The position numbers and the translations under genes are program-made. This document shows, piece after piece, positions 18,294 to 25,847 of a stretch of DNA of 64,000 nt; the first letter of the stretch is position 1, and each line of letters begins with the position of its first letter. The stretch spans positions 1,116,001 to 1,180,000 of the forward strand of contig NZ_VUOE01000001.1 in assembly GCF_008386635.1 (NCBI RefSeq), given 5' to 3'. This DNA comes from Maribacter flavus (GTDB taxonomy: Bacteria; Bacteroidota; Bacteroidia; Flavobacteriales; Flavobacteriaceae). The notes under the pieces are model-generated. The model was not told the DNA's origin and did no database searches. It worked only from the letters and a program-made list of their open reading frames with translations.

Positions 18294-18746
18294 TTAAAGC
18301 CCATAGGATTTTATGGCACTTGCAATCTGTTCCTGTTCCGTAGTTTCAGGATACAACAGATATCTTGGGGCGATGATGGGTTTTACCTGTTCCCCGGTTA
18401 TCTTCGTGATGGTCGAAAAGGGAAATTTCCCCTCGGTCATTTTAGTCAGTATCCCTTCCATTGCTTGAAATTCGGGATGGGTTTTTTGTATGATCTCAGC
18501 CTTGCCTTTCACCTGAAAGCCCTTTTGTACCAAAATATCCAGAAAGCTGATACATACCTTTGGATTCTGCTTTATGTTTTTTACCGATTGGGGCGAGGCG
18601 ATGTTGGCCACGATGATACTGTCCTCTTGATATGCCGCAAAGATTTCCTTGGGGGAGACGTTGGGCAGGTTATCCTTGGATACCGTGGCCATCCAGCACA
18701 AGACGCTTTTGGCCATACATGCTTTGAGTTCTTCGGATAGTTTCAT
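18294..18746 (-). CDS. Pyridoxamine 5'-phosphate oxidase-family flavoprotein
   Basis: A 150-residue split-barrel protein: LCWMATVSKDNLPNVSPKEIFA, IIVANIASPQSVKNIKQNPKVCISF and VQKGFQVKGKAEII follow the PNPOx-like FMN-binding pattern (strand, Ser/Asn contacts, then the Lys-Asn-Ile-Lys phosphate segment). It is cytoplasmic. Family members are FMN- or heme-dependent reductases of unknown substrate; true PdxH residues are not evident. It follows the NTF2-like gene by 25 bases in the same direction. Confidence 0.82.
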   Translation of the reverse strand: MKLSEELKACMAKSVLCWMATVSKDNLPNVSPKEIFAAYQEDSIIVANIASPQSVKNIKQNPKVCISFLDILVQKGFQVKGKAEIIQKTHPEFQAMEGILTKMTEGKFPFSTITKITGEQVKPIIAPRYLLYPETTEQEQIASAIKSYGL

Positions 18747-18771
18747 TGGTATGGGTTTTTACGTACGGCTA

Positions 18772-19209
18772 TTATTCCAGCCTGCGCATCATGGTCATGG
18801 TTCGAGTTACCAATCGCCACCTATCCTCAAATTTTAAAAAGGTACTTGAGAATCGGATTTTCCCTGGAACGGGTCTTCCCATAATGGTTCCTTTCATATC
18901 CAAAACGCCAATAACGATTCCAGTATTCCCGGAAAGGATAACCTTATCAACTTGCACCTTGATCTCGGAAACATTTACATTATCAACTCCGTTTATCGCC
19001 TGATCTTTGGTTTCCAACATACCATTCCCTGCAATCAACACAAATCCTTCGGTAGCACATTCCTCCAAAGGCTTTGTATTCTTATTCAAGGTATACTCTT
19101 TAAATAAGCGTTCGTTCAATGCCTTTAACTCGTTTTGAGTTTCTTGATTCACGTCCTGACCCAGTCCCATAAATGGAAGCCAGAGCAGCAAAAAGATACT
19201 TGTTTTCAT
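18772..19209 (-). CDS. Exported NTF2-like (DUF4440-type) protein
   Basis: The start is set at the ATG at 19209, giving 145 residues with a signal peptide (SIFLLLWLPFMGLGQ). The body NELKALNERLFKEYTLNKN, FVLIAGNGMLETKDQAI and FLKFEDRWRLVTRTMT follows the DUF4440 order (helix, strand with a conserved Gly, C-terminal Trp strand). It is periplasmic by prediction. It lies 10 bases after the interrupted DoxX gene, so the two probably share a transcript. Confidence 0.75.
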   Translation of the reverse strand: MKTSIFLLLWLPFMGLGQDVNQETQNELKALNERLFKEYTLNKNTKPLEECATEGFVLIAGNGMLETKDQAINGVDNVNVSEIKVQVDKVILSGNTGIVIGVLDMKGTIMGRPVPGKIRFSSTFLKFEDRWRLVTRTMTMMRRLE

Positions 19210-19219
19210 GGTAGTTATA

Positions 19220-19942
19220 TTAAGGTTTAAACTCATTTTTAACTTCTTCATAGGTTTCCAAACAGGTATCCAAGTCGTTTCCGGTCGTATGGATGCATTC
19301 GCAGAATTGATATCCCGCTTCCTGGTTGGGGGCATCGGTGAATTGTTTTTTACAATCCTTTATCGAATTATGGGGCATCACTTCATGTCCGAATTCGGCG
19401 TAGGCCACAGTGCCCACCATCACCAAAAACACAAAACCCGCAAAAAGATAGGGAAATTTCCAACTGTATTTCTCCGGTTTTTGAAAGATTCCCAAATCCG
19501 AAAAGTAGTTCAGTGGCAGCAAATAGCGCACGCGGTCATAGTTCCAAACGATCAAAAATAGACAGGCCCACACCATGAGGGGCGCCGTGACATAAGCCCC
19601 CTCAAAACGTACCGCATAGGAGAGGATCCAAATATTTACGATTATGGGAAAGTATAAGAGTGCGCCCAAGGTCATGGTTCTGGGAATCAACAATAAAATA
19701 GCGGCCAAAATCTGTGTCACGCCAATAAAGGTGTAATAATAGCCAGTATGGTGCAGGGCCTCTAGATAGGCTCCCATGGGATGTATGATGGACAGGCCAC
19801 TGGCGAAGCGTTCCCCTATGATCTTTACCCACCCGGCCACCAAAAAGGCAAAGGCCTAGGAAACCCAACAAAAAATGGAAAACAACCAATACCAGCGGTT
19901 GCTTTTTATGTAGATGTAGAACTGTTCAAAGTGGGCGAGCAT
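19220..19942 (-). pseudogene. DoxX-family membrane protein interrupted by an amber codon
   Basis: Read from the ATG at 19942, one frame runs for 28 codons, meets TAG at 19858-19856, and continues without a break to 19220. Residues on both sides of the stop fit the family: RWYWLFSIF before, AFAFLVAGWVKIIGERF after, with four membrane segments and HPMGAYLEALHHTG downstream. A single TTG-to-TAG change would explain it. The C-terminal tail carries extra cysteines (CKKQF, FCECIH, TCLETYE). A shortened product could restart at TTG 19843, but would lose part of helix 1. Either a recent null allele or a sequencing error. Confidence 0.75.
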
Positions 19943-20111
19943 GGACTACGTGGTTTCCGCACCAAGGTAGTGAAACAAAACATACTCGTAATAGGTAGAA
20001 TTAAGTCGAAAAACAAGGTATTTCCAAGAGGGCCTAAAATAATTATGCCTCAAATCACGGAAGAATTTATTTGTTTTTTGCCTCAGTTCTTTGTTGGCAA
20101 TTGGCTTTTAA
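19943..20111. other. Intergenic boundary of the AT-rich segment
   Basis: No gene is visible. GTTGGCAAT at 20093-20101, just after the stop of the TetR gene, is the exact reverse complement of ATTGCCAAC at 21216-21224, which follows the cupin gene. It may mark the left edge of the accessory segment. Confidence 0.45.
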
Positions 20112-20705
20112 CTATTCTTTGGAAGCTTCAAGTCCCTTGAATATTAGATTTATTCCCCATTTCATGAGTTCTATAGAGTCCTTGTTATTTAAGTTGCATA
20201 CGTCTTTAGTAACAATGAGAGGCTCAATACCCATCAGAATTGTAAATAAGTTCGAAAGATTCTCCTTTTCTTTTTGAGTAAAATTTGTTTCTTCCAGAGC
20301 CATTTTCAATGTCATCGTTCTTCTAGCACCTCTTTTGATAGTCGAAGTGTTTGAACCTAAAACAACACTAATGTATTTTCGAAAAAGATTTTCATGATCT
20401 AAGGCTAGTTTGTTATAATAGTCTTGTATTTCGAGAATCTTATCATGGATTTCATTGCCTTTTAGGTTATTAAATAAATTCTCTGGGCTTTCTGTACTAA
20501 AATCTAACCCAGCTTCTGCGGCCAATATGTCAATATTTGAAAAGTATCTATATATAGTTGCTCTAGAAATACCAGTTTTCTTAGCAATGTCTTCAAGGTT
20601 GAATTCTAATCCTTTATTAAGGTAATATTGGGCACTAGCAAGGATTTTATTTCTTGTTTCTAACTTTTGATTGGTTCTGCCAGAATTTAAATATCTTTTA
20701 TTCAT
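20112..20705 (-). CDS. TetR/AcrR-family transcriptional repressor
   Basis: A 197-residue regulator. The N-terminal helix-turn-helix is TRNKILASAQYYLNKG..NLEDIAKKTGISRATIYRYFSN, a clear TetR domain. The C-terminal 130 residues are an all-helical ligand-binding domain of unknown specificity. It is divergent from a cupin gene and the start codon of this gene overlaps a 16-base palindrome repeated in front of the cupin gene, so autoregulation and co-regulation of the cupin gene are likely. The gene is visibly AT-richer than those at 13-19 kb, which suggests acquisition. Confidence 0.9.
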   Translation of the reverse strand: MNKRYLNSGRTNQKLETRNKILASAQYYLNKGLEFNLEDIAKKTGISRATIYRYFSNIDILAAEAGLDFSTESPENLFNNLKGNEIHDKILEIQDYYNKLALDHENLFRKYISVVLGSNTSTIKRGARRTMTLKMALEETNFTQKEKENLSNLFTILMGIEPLIVTKDVCNLNNKDSIELMKWGINLIFKGLEASKE

Positions 20706-20720
20706 GAGACAAATATCTCA
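20705..20720. promoter_or_regulatory. TetR operator palindrome, copy 1
   Basis: TGAGACAAATATCTCA has inverted arms TGAGA/TCTCA around a 6-base centre. The same 16 bases recur at 20758-20773, 53 bases away, about five helical turns. Copy 1 overlaps the start codon of the TetR gene. The binding assignment is inference from divergent placement and identity of the two copies. Confidence 0.8.
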
Positions 20721-20757
20721 CAAAATTTGGATTCAAAAAAATTTACTCTTATGTTTG

Positions 20758-20773
20758 TGAGACAAATATCTCA
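20758..20773. promoter_or_regulatory. TetR operator palindrome, copy 2
   Basis: An exact second copy of the 16-base palindrome, ending four bases before the ATG of the cupin gene, where a bound repressor would block initiation. Confidence 0.8.
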
Positions 20774-20777
20774 TAAA

Positions 20778-21212
20778 ATGAATAAAAACAATACAAAATG
20801 GGTACTAGGGCACAAGGTAACACCTCATGAAACCACTGGAGATTATGATTTGATGTTAGCTGAAACCCCTGCCAAAATGCAAGGTCCACCACCTCATATG
20901 CATAATTCATTTAAGGAATCATTCCTAATCATTGAAGGTGAAATGGAGTTTATGGTAAACGGACATGTTAAGGTTATTAAGGCAGGAGAATCAGTAGATA
21001 TTCCGCCTAAGACGTTGCATACGTTTGCTAATAAAAGCGAAAGACCTTGTAAATGGATAAATATTCATAGTCCTAAAGGATTTAGAGATTTTTTCGAGCA
21101 AATTGGTGTTCCCGAAAATGAAGAAAATGCTGTTGAGAAATCACTTGCTCCAGAGATTATTAATGAAGTGATGGCTACTGCATCAGAATTTGATATGATT
21201 ATCAAGATTTAG
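20778..21212 (+). CDS. Small cupin-domain protein
   Basis: A 144-residue cupin from the ATG at 20778. The first cupin motif is PPPHMHNSFKESFLIIEGEMEF (His-x-His...Glu, then the Gly) and the second TLHTFANKSERPCKWINI supplies the last His, so the metal site looks complete. It is cytoplasmic. The start is just behind the second TetR operator, so it is the likely regulated target, perhaps acting on the same small molecule the regulator senses. It is followed within four bases by a long palindromic element. Confidence 0.85.
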   Translation: MNKNNTKWVLGHKVTPHETTGDYDLMLAETPAKMQGPPPHMHNSFKESFLIIEGEMEFMVNGHVKVIKAGESVDIPPKTLHTFANKSERPCKWINIHSPKGFRDFFEQIGVPENEENAVEKSLAPEIINEVMATASEFDMIIKI

Positions 21213-21215
21213 CTT

Positions 21216-21296
21216 ATTGCCAACGGTTAGGCTATGATTTGTGGCGGCGTTGGAAATCGTTAGATTTCCAGCCGTGGCAAATCCAGCCGTTGATGG
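21216..21296. repeat. attC-like imperfect palindrome (a)
   Basis: An imperfect palindrome of about 80 bases bounded by CCAACGG and CCGTTG. Its centre is TGGAAATC-gtta-GATTTCCA, enclosed by GATTTG/CAAATC and GGCT/AGCC, with unpaired bases on one arm (TTAG). The arm contains GTTAGGC, a match to the integron core GTTRRRY. It lies between the 3' ends of the cupin gene and the minus-strand membrane protein gene. Confidence 0.6.
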
Positions 21297-21325
21297 TTTT
21301 GTAGTTTCAAGTTAATGAATTGCAG

Positions 21326-21748
21326 CTATAAATTATAGCCTTTGTTGGCAAGCGTTTTGTTTTTTATTAAATCATTTATTATCAACACAGAAAATGTTAA
21401 ACCAACAATCAGGGGCCATTTCCCAATAATACTTTCAAAATCATATTCCATCAACCATTCCGTGAAATTTCTTGGACTTACGAATAGCATAAAAATCAAA
21501 AATCCGGTTATTCCACACATTAGTAGTATTAACTTTCTTATTTGTCTGCTTTTATGAAGTCCTTTTAGCAACATTAAGAGTCCTACATATCCACAAATTC
21601 CGAGAATCATACTACTAATGGCAATCAAATAGTCTAAGGATAGTTCAGCATCCGATATCGCAAAATATATTCCAATAAAAGTTAATCCCAATAACCAAGT
21701 AGCAGGAATCAATCCACTAATTAGAATTACATAAAGTATTTGTTTCAT
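21326..21748 (-). CDS. Small integral membrane protein of unknown function
   Basis: A 140-residue protein with four hydrophobic segments (ILYVILISGLIPATWLLGL, YLIAISSMILGICGYVGLLML, LILLMCGITGFLIFMLF, WPLIVGLTFSVLIIN). No family is recognised. Its start codon lies only 8 bases from palindrome (b), and its 3' end faces palindrome (a), so it forms a single-gene unit bracketed by palindromes. AT-rich. Confidence 0.6.
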   Translation of the reverse strand: MKQILYVILISGLIPATWLLGLTFIGIYFAISDAELSLDYLIAISSMILGICGYVGLLMLLKGLHKSRQIRKLILLMCGITGFLIFMLFVSPRNFTEWLMEYDFESIIGKWPLIVGLTFSVLIINDLIKNKTLANKGYNL

Positions 21749-21755
21749 TTAATGT

Positions 21756-21892
21756 TTGCCAACGGTCTCGTATAACCGTCAGTTACGGGTTTATATGCGT
21801 TAATTTTCGGTTTGACACTGACTTTAGCAATTCCGAGTGGATTCGGACGTAGTCGAATCCGCCGTAATTGCGGTTATACATTGTTGTACGCT
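21756..21892. repeat. attC-like imperfect palindrome (b)
   Basis: About 137 bases bounded by TGCCAACGG and TTGTTGTACGC. The arms GTATAACCG/CGGTTATAC and TTACGG/CCGTAA pair, and a strong inner hairpin GGATTCG-gacgtagt-CGAATCC (21839-21860) sits off-centre. Length and asymmetric stem match what is known of long attC sites. It lies directly after the stop of the gene at 21899. Confidence 0.6.
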
Positions 21893-21898
21893 GGCTTT

Positions 21899-22390
21899 TT
21901 ATTCGTTCAGTTCTTTCCAACATTTTTGTACTTCTCGTTCAACTTCTTTTTCCATTTTTGGTAATTCATTCAGAACCCAGCTTTTACTTTCTTTGGTCAG
22001 ATAATCTTTATTTTCAGTCAGTTTGAATTCCATTGCACTTTTGATTAATGGAATCAAATCTTTCGTTTCTGTGTCGCCATTCGCAAAATTTGGTCCGATT
22101 AAATATCCTAAAATGTCTTTCTCGTATTTTGGTTTGTAATGTAAAATGTGCGTTACAATCGGAAAATAGAAGTAAAAGAAACTATTGGTATTCGATTGAT
22201 ATTGAATTTTATTGAATTCCGAAATCAACAATTCAGATTGTGAGTCAGAAGTGTCAAAGTCCAATTCGCGAAGTAAATCAAAAGTCTTTTTCGCACTTGG
22301 TTTAATTTCTCCCATTCTCTTCAAGTCAGAAAATGCTTTTTCAAATTCCGATTTAATTTCTTTGTTCCTTATCCAATCTAAAATTTTCAA
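21899..22390 (-). CDS. Hypothetical cytoplasmic protein in the palindrome array
   Basis: A 163-residue, highly charged helical protein with no family recognised (KEIKSEFEKAFSDLKRMGEI, LPKMEKEVEREVQKCWKEL at the end). The start is TTG at 22390 because TAA lies immediately upstream in frame. There is no signal peptide or membrane segment. It is bracketed by palindrome (b) directly after its stop and (c) 20 bases before its start. AT-rich. Confidence 0.55.
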   Translation of the reverse strand: MKILDWIRNKEIKSEFEKAFSDLKRMGEIKPSAKKTFDLLRELDFDTSDSQSELLISEFNKIQYQSNTNSFFYFYFPIVTHILHYKPKYEKDILGYLIGPNFANGDTETKDLIPLIKSAMEFKLTENKDYLTKESKSWVLNELPKMEKEVEREVQKCWKELNE

Positions 22391-22409
22391 TTAGTTCAGT
22401 TTTTAGCTT

Positions 22410-22490
22410 GCGTACAACGATGGCGCTATGATCTGTGGTCCTTTTTCAGGCTCATGCTTTTGGGCCATTGATCATAACGCGTGTTGGTCG
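22410..22490. repeat. attC-like imperfect palindrome (c)
   Basis: About 80 bases bounded by GTACAACG and GTGTTGG. Arms CGCTATGATC/GATCATAaCGCG and GGTCC/GGGCC pair around a large loop. Its left flank GCGTACAA is the reverse complement of TTGTACGC at the right flank of palindrome (b), so the gene between them has matching ends. Confidence 0.55.
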
Positions 22491-23042
22491 TAGTTTTTTT
22501 TTAATTTTATTTTCTCCTAAAATTAGGAATAAAAACTACGGATAGTTTGCCATAAGACAATGACAAGGTCTCTTTTCTTCAAGATTCCCGTTTTATATTG
22601 ATGTATACATTGCGTGTATGATCAGTCTAAAACGGAACCAAAACTCCCCTAAATGAATGAAAATGAACAACAATACCGCTTAAAATTTGACTTTCTCAAA
22701 ATTTTTACCGTCCTTGTTCAAGTAGTTTTTAACGTTCCCAACGTTTTGATAGCGAGCTCTCAACGCTGATAAGCTAAACTACTTGGGCAATATCCGCCGG
22801 AAATGTCCGAATATTACCGTAATCCATTTTAAGACATTTAGCGTCCCCGATTTTTTAAGTACAATATACTTCACGTAACCCTTGAAGAAAAGAACGATGG
22901 CGATGGCAAATTACGATCAACGATTGTATATAGTAACAAGTTACTATATTTCTATTTTAGGGGAAGTGCTTTAAAAATCCTATAAATAATTGGTTGGTGC
23001 AAATAAAGTATTGGGTAATTAAAGGTATTAGGCCAGAACGGA
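22491..23042. other. Gene-poor AT-rich stretch
   Basis: No convincing gene. The longest plausible reading frame starts at ATG 22653 and has 38 codons. There is a 10-base inverted repeat CAAGTAGTTT/AAACTACTTG at 22719-22728 and 22776-22785 with a 47-base interior, and a tight palindrome ATATAGTAAC-aa-GTTACTATAT at 22928-22949. Both may be remains of mobile units. Confidence 0.5.
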
Positions 23043-23090
23043 TTCTTCCTCCTCACTTCGTTCGACGTTAGAAGGACAGGAACGGGGAGG
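23043..23090 (+). repeat. GC-rich hairpin module, copy 1
   Basis: TTCTTCCTCCTC, a short stem, then AGAAGGACA-GGAACGGGGAGGG. The same arrangement recurs at 23308-23354. The tail matches the tail of the double-hairpin modules at 2053 and 2363. Confidence 0.5.
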
Positions 23091-23126
23091 GTTTGGGTTC
23101 GATGATGGGTGCCAATTACAGCATAC

Positions 23127-23260
23127 TGTCAGTTCGAGTGGCGTCCTGGAAGAGACGCTGTATCGAGAACCCTTCGGCTTCGCTCAGGGCAGGCTCCTTG
23201 TGTGTCCCGAAGCTTCTCGATACTAATTTTCTCGTGCCTCGAAAATTCACTCGAAGTGAC
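23127..23260. repeat. Composite inverted repeat
   Basis: Outer arms GTCAGTTCGAGTG (23128-23140) and CACTCGAAGTGAC (23248-23260) match at 12 of 13 bases, and inner arms TATCGAGAA (23161-23169) and TTCTCGATA (23214-23222) match perfectly. I recall the TCGAGTG...TATCGAGAA pattern as a dispersed element in Flavobacteriaceae. No protein is encoded. Confidence 0.75.
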
Positions 23261-23307
23261 AATAAAGCCATTCTTAGCCTAAAAGAGGCATCTGCCCTAG
23301 GACAGTT

Positions 23308-23354
23308 TCTTCCTCCTCGCTATGCGCGTCGTCAGAAGGACAAGAATGGGAGGT
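23308..23354 (+). repeat. GC-rich hairpin module, copy 2
   Basis: A second copy of the module at 23043: TTCTTCCTCCTC, CGTCGT, AGAAGGACA-GAATGGGAGG. The loop sequence differs while the flanks agree. Confidence 0.5.
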
Positions 23355-23411
23355 GTTCGTCGTCAGAATTATAATAAGTGCCGTGTTTTCATTCCTACAC
23401 ATTGTACACCC

Positions 23412-23674
23412 AAAAGCTCCACACCCCGGTCAGGGAGGAGTGTTTCGCGACAGCGGAACGGGGAGGGTCGGAGATTTGGTTCCGATACTTTTTCCATCGC
23501 CGAAAAAGTATCCAAAAAGGCTAGGCTGATTATGGGATACTTGAAATCCAAGCAGTCCTTGGCCCGCATCGCCCAGGCCGTTTCCGATTGCATCGGAATA
23601 CTATTTGGGCGATTTCCTTTGGCCCAATTCCAATGCCTCCCGGATTTGCTACGCATCCCAAAATAGGCCGGTTT
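23412..23674 (+). repeat. Long palindromic repeat element, copy 2
   Basis: Same orientation and nearly the same sequence as 1749-2010, about 21 kb away. The central 150 bases (GATACTTTTT/AAAAAGTATC to GGGCGATTTCC) are almost identical, while the outer GGGATAC/GTATCCC pair has one change on the right arm (GCATCCC). Confidence 0.8.
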
Positions 23675-23717
23675 ATTTCCTAACATAAATTTGTGTTACA
23701 TGGCACTCTTTAACATC

Positions 23718-23778
23718 CAAAAAAGCTCCCCTCCCTGGTCATGGAGAGGTGTTCCGTGATAGCGGAATGGGAGGAGGA
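23718..23778 (+). repeat. Short double-hairpin module, degraded
   Basis: A-run, AGCTCCCCTCCCTG, then TGTTCCG-tgata-GCGGAA and GGGAGGAGG. It matches the first part of the long element with some stem mismatches, so it appears older than the copies at 2053 and 2363. Confidence 0.65.
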
Positions 23779-23823
23779 ATTACGTCATTGAATTGCCCTA
23801 AAATCGGTAAATGTATAAAACGT

Positions 23824-23853
23824 AAAAGCCCTTCAAGAAAGGGCTTTTCTTTT
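23824..23853 (+). terminator. Orphan rho-independent terminator
   Basis: A perfect 10-base stem AAAAGCCCTT-caaga-AAGGGCTTTT followed by CTTTTTG. No intact gene precedes it on either strand, so the gene it served may have been lost. Confidence 0.7.
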
Positions 23854-24436
23854 TGAGTTAGTTTGGTTTTAAACCTTAGATTATCTGGAAGCCTTAAAGC
23901 TGTATTCATGCAACCCCTTAAAGGTATTATGCGATTCCTGAATACCAAAAATATGGCAGGTCTCCTTTGTGGAACGGACTACAGGTCTTTGAAAGAATAA
24001 GTGTTTGCTATCGGCGTGCTGGGTGGGTCTTTGAAAAGATTTCATAAAGCAAGGTGTATTAGATTACTACTATTTTTATCGATTTCCTTAGGTTCAAACC
24101 TCCCGCGGGGCGTACCTTCAAAATCACCGGAATGCAACCTCTTAACTACATATCTATCATTTTGTTACAACTAAATGTATTCAAAAAAATAGTCCGAGTC
24201 TGGAATTTGATTCGGCCATAAATAAGAAATAATACTCTATCAATTTCGGTGCGCCGATTTTATCAAGATGTAATTTTTTGGCTCGTTTTTTTGTCAACTA
24301 AAAAGAGATACTTTCCCAAATACCAGTTCCATTTTAGGAATAAGCTACAACGGCACCAAAATAAGCTGCTTTCGAGACTCAGAATCGCAACCAAAGAATT
24401 GAAAATTTTAATGGACTTGACTGGAAAAGGTCGATC
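23854..24436. other. Gene-free stretch downstream of trkH
   Basis: No supportable gene. Short open frames on the plus strand from 24249 run opposite trkH and look like shadows. A segment GGTTCAAACC at 24092 resembles a tRNA T-arm but has no other tRNA parts. Confidence 0.5.
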
Positions 24437-25801
24437 TCAGACCGCCAAATCGTCCTTGATCACCTCGATAGAATTACTTGATTTACGTTCCAACAATGCA
24501 AACCCGAAGGTAAGTACTCCTACCCGTCCAATGAACATCAATACAATTACCATCAATTTACCCCATTGGGAAAGCTCGCTGGTAATTCCCGTGCTCAGAC
24601 CTACGGTACCCAAGGAGGAAGCGACCTCAAAAAGGATTTGCCGTAGTTCGAAGGTTTCGGTAAAGGTCAGTAGAAAAGTAAACAGAAAAATGATGCTGGT
24701 ATACAGAATGAAGGTGGACGTAGCCACATAAAGCCGTTCAAAAGGGATGGTCCTCTTGAAAAATGTTATCTGACGTTGCCCAAACAACCTACTTTTAAGC
24801 ACGGATATCATCGCGGTCAAGGTCGTGATTTTCATTCCACCCGCCGTTCCCGAAGGTGATGCACCTATGTACATTAAAAATATGACCGATAACAAAATGG
24901 GGAGGCTCAATCCGCCCGTAGGAATGGTATTAAAACCCACCGTGGTCATGGCGGTCATGGCCTGAAAAAAAGACTCCGTCAATTTGGACTCGGACCCCTG
25001 AACACTCGGTTCCGCAAAATACACCAGCAGGGTCCCCAATCCCAATAGCAGTAAAAATCCATAGGTAATGATCTTAGTGGTAAAGGATAGTTTTTGGGAC
25101 CGCCCGGTGATACGGTACCATATATCCGTAATCACGATAAAACCCAAGGATCCCCCAATGGCCAAAACGGATATAACGGTATTGATGAACACGTTGTCAT
25201 TATATCCCTCAAAACTATCGTTGAACAGGCCAAAACCGGCAGTACAAAAGGCCGAAACACTGTGAAATACCGAAAACCAAATCGCTTTTAACGCTTCCAT
25301 CCCTGATTGCCGAAACGCGATATAAAAACAAATAGCTCCCAGCACTTCCATGACCGTGGTAAAAACAACCACGCTCTTGATAAAATCCCTAATTTTTATG
25401 GTCTTGGGCATGGTAAATTCCGCCCCCAAAATTTTGTTGTGCCAGGCCGAAATGTTTCTCGTAGTGAACAGTAAATAGTATGTGGTCAAGGTCATGTAAC
25501 CGATGCCCCCAATCTGGAACAGGGCCATGATGATGAACTGCCCAAAGAAATTATAGGAATCGTAAACACTTACCGTCACAAGACCGGTCGTGGAAATTGC
25601 CGAGGTTGAAATAAACAGATTGTCCAACAGGCCAACACTCGTTTTATGGAATATGGGAAGGGACAAAAGGCCAAACCCGATAACCGTATACAGAAAAAAA
25701 CCCCACACCAAATTCATTTGGGGGGATTTGCTTACCTGGAACTTTTTATACCATCGAACAAGCTTGTCGATACGGTTAGTATGCTTTTTCATTCCATACA
25801 T
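24437..25801 (-). CDS. trkH: TrkH/KtrB-type potassium uptake channel subunit
   Basis: A 454-residue membrane protein with four pore repeats. The filter loops are visible as ISTTGLV, FCTAGFGLF, MTTVGFNT and LGTVGLST, each with the conserved Gly, and an intracellular gate segment SPSGTAGGMKITT follows the third. About ten membrane helices are predicted. It conducts K+ in the inner membrane. The RCK partner (TrkA/KtrA) is not in the window. It is the last gene of a same-strand run after the RimK fusion. Confidence 0.92.
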   Translation of the reverse strand: MYGMKKHTNRIDKLVRWYKKFQVSKSPQMNLVWGFFLYTVIGFGLLSLPIFHKTSVGLLDNLFISTSAISTTGLVTVSVYDSYNFFGQFIIMALFQIGGIGYMTLTTYYLLFTTRNISAWHNKILGAEFTMPKTIKIRDFIKSVVVFTTVMEVLGAICFYIAFRQSGMEALKAIWFSVFHSVSAFCTAGFGLFNDSFEGYNDNVFINTVISVLAIGGSLGFIVITDIWYRITGRSQKLSFTTKIITYGFLLLLGLGTLLVYFAEPSVQGSESKLTESFFQAMTAMTTVGFNTIPTGGLSLPILLSVIFLMYIGASPSGTAGGMKITTLTAMISVLKSRLFGQRQITFFKRTIPFERLYVATSTFILYTSIIFLFTFLLTFTETFELRQILFEVASSLGTVGLSTGITSELSQWGKLMVIVLMFIGRVGVLTFGFALLERKSSNSIEVIKDDLAV

Positions 25802-25847
25802 TTACGGCCTATAAAGGTACTTGCACAAACCCGATAAAGGGTGCTCA

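Noticed and set aside
18103-18297. A 64-residue plus-strand ORF between the small exported protein and the PPOX gene.
   Set aside because: No homology-like motif or start context; likely chance.
19602-19889. A frameshift as the cause of the split DoxX gene, suggested by an overlapping minus-strand ORF in another frame.
   Set aside because: The frame from ATG 19942 continues to 19220 with family-like residues on both sides of one TAG; a nonsense change is simpler than a frameshift.
22653-22769. A 38-codon frame with a reasonable start.
   Set aside because: Too short, no ribosome-binding support, and its end lies within an inverted repeat.
23093-23374. A 93-residue plus-strand ORF.
   Set aside because: It spans the composite inverted repeat and hairpin modules and has no start-site or composition support.
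24092-24120. A T-arm-like GGTTCAAACC followed by a GC-rich segment, as a possible tRNA.
   Set aside because: There is no matching acceptor, D-arm or anticodon arm upstream.
24249-24731. A 160-residue plus-strand ORF.
   Set aside because: Its second half is antisense to trkH, and the first half lacks protein-like composition.
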